This document shows, piece after piece, positions 31,980-39,492 of a stretch of 64,000 nucleotides of DNA; the first letter of the stretch is position 1; every line of letters begins with the position of its first letter. The stretch comes from JAEYOM01 sp036260935 (lineage in GTDB: Bacteria; Bacillota; Clostridia; Acetivibrionales; DTU013). Below the pieces are notes generated by a model, which worked only from the letters and a program-made list of their open reading frames with translations, made no database searches and had not been told where the DNA came from. The stretch is from assembly GCA_036260935.1 (NCBI GenBank), contig DATALQ010000029.1, positions 24,747-88,746 on the forward strand, read 5' to 3'. The position numbers and the translations under genes were made by a program.

Positions 31980-33359
31980 TTAAAAGTCCACGCCGGAGTT
32001 GAAAATAATCTCGAGAGCTTCCTGAATGTTGGATACCGGTACTATGGAAACGCCGTCGGTGTTTTTGACCTGTTCCGCCAGCTTTTTGTTGCCTTCCGGA
32101 ATTATTACATTTTTGAAGCCAAGGCGTACCGCTTCCGAGATCCTCTTATCGATCTGTCCTACAGCGCGCACCTCACCCGTCAGTCCGATTTCTCCAATCA
32201 AAACGGTACCTGCATCCAAAGGGATATTCCTGAAGCTAGAAGCGACAGCGGCCGCGATCCCCAGATCACAGGCAGGCTCGTCGAGACGTATGCCGCCTAC
32301 AACGTTTACATATGCGTCGAAATTATACAGTTGAAGTCCGACACGTTTTTCAAGTACTGCCATCAGCATCGTGAGCCTGTTGTAATCAAGGCCGGTGGCC
32401 ATCCGCCTGGGCACGCCGAAGTTGGTCGCGCATACGAGGGACTGTATCTCTATCAGCATCGGCCTGGTGCCTTCGAGGCTCGATACCACTACGGAACCCG
32501 GGACATTGCCGGGCCGGCCCGAAAGCATCATCTCCGAGGGATTCGAAACCTCGGCAAGCCCCGAATCACGCATTTCGAAAACGCCTATCTCATTCGTCGA
32601 CCCGAAACGGTTCTTTACCGCGCGAAGTATCCTGAAGCTGAGATGTCTGTCTCCTTCGAAGTATAGAACGGTATCGACCATATGCTCCAGTACCCTCGGA
32701 CCCGCTATGGCGCCTTCCTTTGTGACATGCCCGACGATCATGACCGTTATGCCGCTGCCCTTTGCAAGCTTCATGAGCGCTGCTGTAACCTCCCTTACCT
32801 GGCTCACGCTGCCTGGCGCCGAGGTTATGGTATCGGTGTACATGGTCTGGATCGAGTCTATAATGACGAGTCCCGGCTTTTCTTCCGCCACAAGCGCAGA
32901 AACGGATTCGTAATTGGAGGCTGAAACGATGAATAGTTCGGGCCGTTTCACATTGAGCCTGTCCGCTCTGAGCTTTATCTGTCCGATCGACTCTTCTCCT
33001 GAAACGTACAGTATTTTAGAGCCGGTCCGGATCGTATTGCATAGCTGCAAAAGCAGAGTAGACTTTCCTATGCCGGGGTCTCCGCCTACCAGTATCAGCG
33101 AACCCCTCACGACCCCCCCGCCAAGTACCCTGTCCAGCTCTTTCATGCCCGTCAGGCTGCGCTCCTCATTGCCTGCGCTTATATCTCCGAGGCTTACAGG
33201 CTTAAGTGCGGTTTCCTGGCCGGAAGGAGCCTTTGAAGTATTCTCCTGCCGTTCCTCGACGAAGGTGTTCCACTGCATGCAGGCCGGGCATTTACCGAGC
33301 CATCCCGATGATTCATACCCGCATTCCTGGCATATAAAAATAGTCTTGCTCTTAGGCAT
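31980..33359 (-). CDS. radA: DNA repair/recombination ATPase RadA (Sms)
   Basis: A 459-residue RadA of full length. The N-terminal zinc finger (CQECGYESSGWLGKCPAC) is followed by a RecA-like ATPase with Walker A GDPGIGKST, Walker B VIIDSI, the RadA signature KNRFG, and a C-terminal Lon-like domain (LQLYNFDAYVNVVGG...DLGIAAAVASS). It drives branch migration in recombination. In many Firmicutes it is joined to clpC and disA; here a glycoside hydrolase gene lies directly upstream and no disA follows. Confidence 0.95.
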   Translation of the reverse strand: MPKSKTIFICQECGYESSGWLGKCPACMQWNTFVEERQENTSKAPSGQETALKPVSLGDISAGNEERSLTGMKELDRVLGGGVVRGSLILVGGDPGIGKSTLLLQLCNTIRTGSKILYVSGEESIGQIKLRADRLNVKRPELFIVSASNYESVSALVAEEKPGLVIIDSIQTMYTDTITSAPGSVSQVREVTAALMKLAKGSGITVMIVGHVTKEGAIAGPRVLEHMVDTVLYFEGDRHLSFRILRAVKNRFGSTNEIGVFEMRDSGLAEVSNPSEMMLSGRPGNVPGSVVVSSLEGTRPMLIEIQSLVCATNFGVPRRMATGLDYNRLTMLMAVLEKRVGLQLYNFDAYVNVVGGIRLDEPACDLGIAAAVASSFRNIPLDAGTVLIGEIGLTGEVRAVGQIDKRISEAVRLGFKNVIIPEGNKKLAEQVKNTDGVSIVPVSNIQEALEIIFNSGVDF

Positions 33360-33367
33360 AATTCCTC

Positions 33368-35380
33368 CTATAGCTGTCCTGCCTCGACCAATCCGGCAAG
33401 TACAAGCACAAACATGGCATGCGACCAGGTAAGCGGTATGACCCAGGCGGGTCTTCCGGTCTCCCTGTCGATCTGCTCCGGAAGGAGCCCCTGTTCGGTC
33501 GTTCCCTTAACCGCCCACTCCAGATATTCCCTGGCTTTATCGTAGGACTTTGTTTCCATGTGATATAAAGCTGCCCATAGTGTTGTCAGTATCCATGGGT
33601 TGCCGCCTATATAGCTGTCATATTCATAACGCATCAGCCCGCCGGTTTTCCCGACAGTGAGCTGATTTTCAACTGCTTCGGCTGTCTGGGTCATGTGCGG
33701 ATCGCCGGGCTCGTATATTCCGAACGGCACGGAAAGCCCCAAAAGACTGATATCTATTATACCGTCCAAAAGCGAGTAATCTCTCGTGATACCAAGCTCG
33801 TTCGATTTTAGCCAGACTCTTGCATCCGTATGCTCTTCGCCCCAGCCGTTGAGCTTTACTCGCACGCTTCTTACGAATCTGTTCCATTCAGGCTTCCAGA
33901 AGTTGTTGAATATGGCGTCGCGCAGCTTTGAAGCCGATTCGCGCCATTTTCCCGAAATCTGTACGGATTCGCCAAGCATATCGGCTATTTCAATGCCCGC
34001 CTCTATCCCCGCGCATACCGCCGCGCTGGAGTAGGCATGCTCTCCGAGGCGCTCCTCCCAGAGATCGAAACTCAGCCAGGGCAAGCCTGTCTCAGCATCC
34101 ATATAGCTCAGCAGAAATTCCACACCTTTTTTGACTGCAGGCCACATATCTCTGAGAAATTCTTTATTGCCGGAAGCCTTGTAATGCTGGAGGATGCCCC
34201 AGATCACCGAGCCTCCCTCGTCTATCTGAAGTCCCCATGAGGGCGCAAGGTTCCCGTTCGTATAATATCGCTGCTGCCAGCTTCCGTTATCGTCCTGTAT
34301 CGCCGCAGCCCAGCGGTAGAAAGCTTCAGCCTGTTCAGAAAGCCCGCATTTGTCCAGCGCTTCCGTTATAAAGGCCGCATCTCTTCCCCAGCAGTACGCA
34401 TAACGGCCGCAGCGCGTGAAGCCTTCGTCGACCTCGGGCGCAGCCAGAAGCGCGCCTGTGCTTTTATTGGTCATCAGAGCAAAAACGAGCAGCGAACGTT
34501 TGTATAATTCATCTATTGCGATTTGTCCGGTCTTGATTTGTCTTGCCTTTTCGAGATACGACAGCCAGTAGGCCTCCGTATCCCTCAGGTCCGCTTGCAC
34601 ATCGCGTTTCAGGGCCTGCCGAAGCAGACTTTTCAACCCCCTCATATTGCCCGCTAAGCATATATGCGCAGCAAAATGCATCATTTCGCCTGCTTCAAGC
34701 TTTTGAGGCTGCCAGGCCACAGCGCCGTCCTTCATCATACCTATGGTGTCAACACCCTTGAGGCTTCCCTGCCTGGCATTACCGAGCGAATCACCGCCGA
34801 GCTGGTATTGTGAAATTTGTGTATCGGAGATCAGGCCATAATAGTAGCCGTGCCTGTAGTGTATGAGTGCCTGAGGCTCCTGCACGAACATGATCCCGGC
34901 CGTATCAGGCACGGTGGTTATGGAAGCAGAATATGCCGTAAAGCCTATGGTGAGAGGTGTAGGAGTCAGGTTCTCAACCTCATAGTATCTCGTAAAAACA
35001 TCCGCTTCCGGCAATGCGAAATCTTTCTGAGTTATTTTCAGACCAGCAGCCTCATTAACGAATTCAGTTACGGCAATATTGGTATTCCGGACGTAATATT
35101 GCCCGATGCGCCATTCAGCGGCATTAGGTGCGGGAACCTGCCCCTGCCCTTCCGCCCCGGAAGTGGGACAAGGTCCCTGTCCCTCCGTCCCATTTGTCCC
35201 GCAAAGCCAGGAAATGCCTTGCCAGAGTTCCGGACAGGCGATCCCGACAAGGAGCCGTTCTATATGCTGCGGGAAATCGATATCAGGCCAGTATAACCTG
35301 ACCAGTTCGCCGTTCTGGCCAATACACGCAAGCATGCCTGAGTTCCCGGTAATCATTCTGTTTATGTAAGGTTTTTCCAT
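33368..35380 (-). CDS. Glycoside hydrolase family 15 (glucoamylase-like)
   Basis: A 670-residue enzyme with an N-terminal beta-sandwich (about 1-270) and an (alpha/alpha)6 GH15 catalytic domain. Key segments: CWGRDAAFITEALDKCGL, LAPSWGLQIDEGGSVIWGI, FDLWEERLGEHAYSSAAVC (probable acid Glu) and GLLPEQIDRETGRPAWVIPLTWSHAM (probable base Glu). It should release glucose or related units from alpha-glucans or oligosaccharides. No signal peptide, so cytoplasmic. Residues about 60-89 (Cys/Gly/Gln/Pro-rich) form an unusual low-complexity insertion encoded by a GGGACA/TGTCCC-type repeat. It ends 8 bases from radA. Confidence 0.9.
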   Translation of the reverse strand: MEKPYINRMITGNSGMLACIGQNGELVRLYWPDIDFPQHIERLLVGIACPELWQGISWLCGTNGTEGQGPCPTSGAEGQGQVPAPNAAEWRIGQYYVRNTNIAVTEFVNEAAGLKITQKDFALPEADVFTRYYEVENLTPTPLTIGFTAYSASITTVPDTAGIMFVQEPQALIHYRHGYYYGLISDTQISQYQLGGDSLGNARQGSLKGVDTIGMMKDGAVAWQPQKLEAGEMMHFAAHICLAGNMRGLKSLLRQALKRDVQADLRDTEAYWLSYLEKARQIKTGQIAIDELYKRSLLVFALMTNKSTGALLAAPEVDEGFTRCGRYAYCWGRDAAFITEALDKCGLSEQAEAFYRWAAAIQDDNGSWQQRYYTNGNLAPSWGLQIDEGGSVIWGILQHYKASGNKEFLRDMWPAVKKGVEFLLSYMDAETGLPWLSFDLWEERLGEHAYSSAAVCAGIEAGIEIADMLGESVQISGKWRESASKLRDAIFNNFWKPEWNRFVRSVRVKLNGWGEEHTDARVWLKSNELGITRDYSLLDGIIDISLLGLSVPFGIYEPGDPHMTQTAEAVENQLTVGKTGGLMRYEYDSYIGGNPWILTTLWAALYHMETKSYDKAREYLEWAVKGTTEQGLLPEQIDRETGRPAWVIPLTWSHAMFVLVLAGLVEAGQL

Positions 35381-35479
35381 ATATTCCCTCCGGGTATAAC
35401 CGCCCTTCCTATTTTAACATAATGCATGAAATGGCATCAATGGTACAAAATAATATGGAATGCGATAGGGAGGTTCTTC

Positions 35480-36772
35480 ATGGATAGTATTCTTCAAAGC
35501 CTGATACTGCATATCACGCAGCTGATCCAGGTTGTTGTTTTTGTGTTCGGATGCTACTTTTTCGGCGTTTCCATTTTCGGCTGGATAAAGAGGAAGGATA
35601 ACAGGGCGGACGTTGAGCCGGAAAAAAGGTTTGCGGTCGTTATAGCTGCGCACAACGAAGAGCTGGTAATAGGCCATGTGATAGACAGCCTTTGCACGCA
35701 GAATTACCCAAGAAACCTTTATGATATCTTTGTGGTAGCCGACAACTGCACCGACAGAACCGCGATCGTCGCCAGAAAACATGGCGCCATAGTCTGCAAA
35801 CGGTTCGATACCGTCAAAACGGGCAAGGGTCACGCGCTTGAATGGATGTTCGCCAAGATATACGAAATGAGTGATAAGTACGATGTCATCAGCGTTTTCG
35901 ATGCGGACAATCTCGTTTCGTCGAATTATCTGTATGAGATGAACAGACAGCTATGCAAGGGACATACGGTCGTCCAGGGCTATATAGACAGCAAGAACCC
36001 CTTCGATTCCTGGATAACCTGCTCCTACTCAATCGCTTTCTGGCTGTCGAACCGGACCTTCCAGCTACCGCGCTATAATCTCGGTCTGAGCTGCGGGCTT
36101 TGCGGCACAGGCTTCTGCGTTGATATATCCGTGCTTAAAAAGATCGGCTGGGGCGCGACCTGCCTGACCGAAGACCTCGAATTCACGATGAAGCTTGCAC
36201 TGAACGGAATGAAGGTGGCCTGGGCACATGAAGCAGTCGTATACGATGAAAAGCCTCTGACGCTCAAACAGTCATGGCGGCAGCGCAAGAGATGGATGCA
36301 GGGCCATGCCGACTGCGCCTCCAGGTATCTTGGGCCGCTTCTCAAGAAAGCCCTGAACGAAGGCGACCTTGCCGCATTCGACTGTGCCGTCTACCTGTTC
36401 CAACCCATAAGATTCATATTTGTCGGGCTGATTTCAGTCATGCTCTGGGTTCAGTCCTTCTATCCGCAGGCTCCGTTTTATACTCTGCAGTATGTCTTCC
36501 CGACTGCAGTTTGGTATGTTTTCGTTATTCTGCAGTTCCTTTACGGCCCGCTTGTAATACTGTCGGAGAACAAGTTCGACCTCAAGGTGCTGCTTGCATT
36601 CATAATATACCCGTTCTACTGTCTCACCTGGGTCCCGATCACCATTCAGGGCTTCCTGAGCAGGGACAATAAAGTTTGGAACCATACTGAGCATACGCGC
36701 GAGATAACGATACAGGAGCTGGAAAAGGTCCAGAACCCGCTAAAGACTTCCGAGGCATCGAGGTACCAGTGA
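35480..36772 (+). CDS. Membrane glycosyltransferase family 2
   Basis: A 430-residue GT2 enzyme. One N-terminal membrane segment (residues 8-30) precedes the catalytic domain with VAAHNEELVIGHVIDSL-type start, VADNCTDRTA, VFDADN (DxD), TEDLEFTMKLAL and QRKRWMQGH (Q/RxxRW motif of processive transferases). Two or three C-terminal membrane helices follow. It probably builds or extends a cell-surface polysaccharide or glycolipid. The start is the ATG at 35480 (GGGAGG upstream). It is divergent from the GH15 gene, so shared regulation is possible. Confidence 0.87.
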   Translation: MDSILQSLILHITQLIQVVVFVFGCYFFGVSIFGWIKRKDNRADVEPEKRFAVVIAAHNEELVIGHVIDSLCTQNYPRNLYDIFVVADNCTDRTAIVARKHGAIVCKRFDTVKTGKGHALEWMFAKIYEMSDKYDVISVFDADNLVSSNYLYEMNRQLCKGHTVVQGYIDSKNPFDSWITCSYSIAFWLSNRTFQLPRYNLGLSCGLCGTGFCVDISVLKKIGWGATCLTEDLEFTMKLALNGMKVAWAHEAVVYDEKPLTLKQSWRQRKRWMQGHADCASRYLGPLLKKALNEGDLAAFDCAVYLFQPIRFIFVGLISVMLWVQSFYPQAPFYTLQYVFPTAVWYVFVILQFLYGPLVILSENKFDLKVLLAFIIYPFYCLTWVPITIQGFLSRDNKVWNHTEHTREITIQELEKVQNPLKTSEASRYQ

Positions 36773-36850
36773 AGCCCGGCGGTACCAGCAAAGCCTGGTG
36801 GTATCAGTAAGGCCCTGCAATACCAGTAAAGCCCGGCGGTATCATTGTCA
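36753..36850 (+). repeat. Degenerate tandem array of 19-base units
   Basis: Units begin at 36774, 36793, 36812 and 36831 (GCCCGGCGGTACCAGCAAA and variants GCCTGGTGGTATCAGTAAG, GCCCTGCAATACCAGTAAA, then GCCCGGCGGTATCATTGTC). A related copy (GAGGTACCAGTGAA) spans the GT2 stop codon. Confidence 0.8.
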
Positions 36851-37019
36851 GCCGGAAGGCCAGGTTATTATAAGCCGCCAGGTTTTTATCAGTCGGATAG
36901 TCCTTGCCGATCAGCTTCGAATATATTTGTCAGAGCCTCTTTCCTGATATTCCGGTATATATGGAAATCCGAGTCTATCGTTATTATCTCATTAACTTTT
37001 TCTATCTCCGATATTACGA

Positions 37020-38489
37020 TCAATGTAGCATCAGCAAAGTCCTCTTAATAAGAAGCATTTTTCTTAATGATATAATAACGATCAGCGCAAATCCGGCAAA
37101 ATCAATCCAAAGGAATATCTCGCCCGTAAATCCGTACAGCGTCCATACGCCCCGGACAGGCACATCGGAGATCATTATACGGTCCGGCGTATAGAAATAA
37201 TTCTGGTAAGTCAAGGTATTGCCGAGATAGTCGGCGGAAATCGATGCTGATTCGTTAGCCTGCCTTACGACGGAGAAACCGTTTTCGATACCCCTGAGGA
37301 AAGACACCCTGGTATGGAAATCCGAGATCTTCTTTGTATCGTAGCCGGGCACCAGCATGATATCTGCATCACTTGCCTGCGATATAAGGCGTGGGTAATC
37401 CATATCAAAGCATATCGCGGCAGACAGCTTGCCATATGGCGTCTGTATCACCGGAAGCTTTCCGTCGGAATCAGTTGGATACCAGGAGATCGTTTTTTCA
37501 TAGCGGTATTCCATTTTCCCTTCGGGTTCGAAGATAATAGCCAGATTGTCGTTCTTATTCCTGTCATAACGCAGCATTACACATGCCGGTACGAACCAAA
37601 CCCTGTTTTCCCTCGCAAAATCCGATGCTCTTTTGATAAAAGCGTCATAGTCATCCTCATACATCGGGCTGTCGCCTTCCGACCAGAATATGATCTCTGC
37701 CCCGTAATCCACAGCCTTTTGGCTTTGCTTAAAAAGCTTATCCTCGATAGCCTTCATTTCAGGTTTGATTGATGGCGAATCACCCCTTGGCGTATTCCTG
37801 TCGGTGATAGTCCAGTAATCCTGTCTGTGCTCCTCGGTCACAGAGGCGATGCGTACTGTCTCACTATGGGGACGTGCCAGCGCAAGCCTGAAACACCCGA
37901 AAAGCAGGATGACCGAAAGAATAGTAAAGTAGACAATCAAAGGCCTGCGAATGGTTTTCAGCTTACCTGTGTTCTGTACCAGCAAAACCGCGACAGGTGC
38001 GAACCACGCAGTCACAAAGCCCGCAAACCAGCTTCCGAATACGGAAACAACCTGTATGAATTCCAGAAATGTCGCCTGACTGTATACCAGCGAGAACGTC
38101 ATCCCAAGATTCATGAATGTAAGTAAATAATCAAAAACGATGTAAGTGCACGGAAATACCAAGCTAGCCAGGATAGGGCTCAAGTGCCCGACAAATGCTC
38201 TGTCCAGGTATAATCCGGCAAGCAGCGGCGCCAGAACCAGGACTGAAAAAATAATTGTAAGCCATAATTCCATATCCCAGCCGCCATAGATCGAAACAAA
38301 CCTTACAACCGCCATCAAAACTACTAATGGCAGCGTCAGGTACCACTTTTTAAAGGACCTGAAGCTGTAAACGAGCAGCGGGTAGGAGACCCAGGCTATA
38401 GCCGGAATATTGTATTCCCACCCTATAAAAAGCAAAAGCAATGCTCCAATGATCCCTGCTGTATAAGGAATCACTCTCTTATTTTTCAT
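37020..38489 (-). CDS. Lnt-like membrane nitrilase-superfamily protein
   Basis: A 489-residue protein with about six N-terminal membrane helices (residues 8-205), a carbon-nitrogen hydrolase domain (about 215-450) and one C-terminal helix. The catalytic Glu (FWSEGDSP), Lys (YEKTISWYP) and Cys (AAICFDMDYPR) are in the positions seen in apolipoprotein N-acyltransferase. Most Firmicutes lack canonical Lnt, so lipoprotein N-acylation is only one option; another amidase or acyltransferase role is possible. The TetR gene lies 26 bases upstream and probably controls it. Confidence 0.85.
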   Translation of the reverse strand: MKNKRVIPYTAGIIGALLLLFIGWEYNIPAIAWVSYPLLVYSFRSFKKWYLTLPLVVLMAVVRFVSIYGGWDMELWLTIIFSVLVLAPLLAGLYLDRAFVGHLSPILASLVFPCTYIVFDYLLTFMNLGMTFSLVYSQATFLEFIQVVSVFGSWFAGFVTAWFAPVAVLLVQNTGKLKTIRRPLIVYFTILSVILLFGCFRLALARPHSETVRIASVTEEHRQDYWTITDRNTPRGDSPSIKPEMKAIEDKLFKQSQKAVDYGAEIIFWSEGDSPMYEDDYDAFIKRASDFARENRVWFVPACVMLRYDRNKNDNLAIIFEPEGKMEYRYEKTISWYPTDSDGKLPVIQTPYGKLSAAICFDMDYPRLISQASDADIMLVPGYDTKKISDFHTRVSFLRGIENGFSVVRQANESASISADYLGNTLTYQNYFYTPDRIMISDVPVRGVWTLYGFTGEIFLWIDFAGFALIVIISLRKMLLIKRTLLMLH

Positions 38490-38515
38490 ATTTCACTACC
38501 TCTTTTTATTGATTT

Positions 38516-39094
38516 TCAATCGGGCAAAAGTCTGTTTACGAGACTTTCCACATAAGTTTTTCTTGAAGCTAAATCTGAGAAGTCGATTTCAGGGTATACT
38601 GCGAAAAAATTCGGGAACATCCCCGGAAACAGGAATGTTGCGCTGCAGGCCTGAACCAGTATTCTGCGGATATCGTCAGCCTTTTTCTCCGGGTAGGCTT
38701 CCTCCAGTTCATTTTCAAGTATCCCTATAAACTCGTTGAACCTTTTTACAATGGGAGCTTCAGGATCGTCCTTCGTCAACAGGTCCGAAAAGAATGCTTT
38801 GGTTATATTCGGGAAGTTCAGCGCTCCGGCTGTCATCCCGTCTAAAACACACACGAGTCTTTCCCTTGCCGGAAGCTTTTCGGAATCCTTAAAATTTTCA
38901 ATGTCGAATGCGTTGTGCATGATGACCTCCATGACGCGCTGCATCAATACATCCTTACTCCGGAAATAATAGTTGATCGATGCGCTGTTCATGCCGGCCT
39001 CGCTGCCAATCTGCCTTATGGTCGTTTTATCTATTCCGTACTTCTCTATGCAGCCGATCGTCGCCGCAATGATTTTTTCTTCCGGTGAATCCAT
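38516..39094 (-). CDS. TetR-family regulator
   Basis: A 192-residue regulator. The N-terminal HTH (KIIAATIGCIEKYGIDKTTIRQIGSEAGMNSASINYYFRSKDVL) is classic TetR; the remainder is a helical ligand domain. I chose the ATG at 39094 (GGGAG upstream); an ATG 15 bases earlier lacks a ribosome site. It is followed by the Lnt-like gene, and a perfect palindrome covers its promoter, so autoregulation of the pair is likely. Confidence 0.88.
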   Translation of the reverse strand: MDSPEEKIIAATIGCIEKYGIDKTTIRQIGSEAGMNSASINYYFRSKDVLMQRVMEVIMHNAFDIENFKDSEKLPARERLVCVLDGMTAGALNFPNITKAFFSDLLTKDDPEAPIVKRFNEFIGILENELEEAYPEKKADDIRRILVQACSATFLFPGMFPNFFAVYPEIDFSDLASRKTYVESLVNRLLPD

Positions 39095-39115
39095 TCCATC
39101 ATCTCCCATAATGGG

Positions 39116-39156
39116 ATTATAACACAGGTCATCAATTTAATCAAGTGATTAAATTG
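39116..39156 (-). promoter_or_regulatory. Promoter and palindromic TetR operator
   Basis: Minus-strand TTGATT (39144-39139), a 17-base spacer and TATAAT (39121-39116). A perfect 11-base inverted repeat CAATTTAATCA/TGATTAAATTG (39133-39156, 2-base centre) covers the -35, a classic repressor arrangement. Confidence 0.75.
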
Positions 39157-39194
39157 TATGATTTAAACTATTGTTTTATTTCAAAATATTAATG

Positions 39195-39412
39195 CAGGAT
39201 CAAAGATACAGGCATACGGCTTTATAAAGCACAGGCTGTAAGAAGTAATGCGCGCCGGAATGCGGGCGCAGATCATTCGCCGTCCGTGGCTCATGATGCA
39301 GCGCCTGCGGCCTCCATGCCACAGGTTGTGGTACCTGATGCCGCATCCCGGCTTTGCAATACTTAACAGCCTGTAGCTTTACTTCGCATGATGCCCAGTA
39401 TCTTTGATCCTG
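39195..39412. repeat. Palindromic element D
   Basis: A 218-base imperfect palindrome with perfect 15-base ends CAGGATCAAAGATAC/GTATCTTTGATCCTG. Inner blocks AGGCTGT/ACAGCCT and CCGG-ATGCGG/CCGCAT-CCGG pair. Its ends and core differ from copies A-C. It fills most of the 398-base gap between the TetR gene and the clpC terminator. No coding capacity. Confidence 0.75.
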
Positions 39413-39425
39413 AATTCAGATATAA

Positions 39426-39459
39426 AACGGCAGACAATCGATCGATCATCTGCCGTTTA
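39426..39459 (-). terminator. Terminator of the ctsR-mcsA-mcsB-clpC operon
   Basis: Stem AAACGGCAGA/TCTGCCGTTT with a GATCGATCGAT-type centre, followed by TTATATC on the minus strand, 34 bases after the clpC stop. Confidence 0.75.
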
Positions 39460-39492
39460 CAACATGTTACCCATTAATTAATTGCTATTCTA

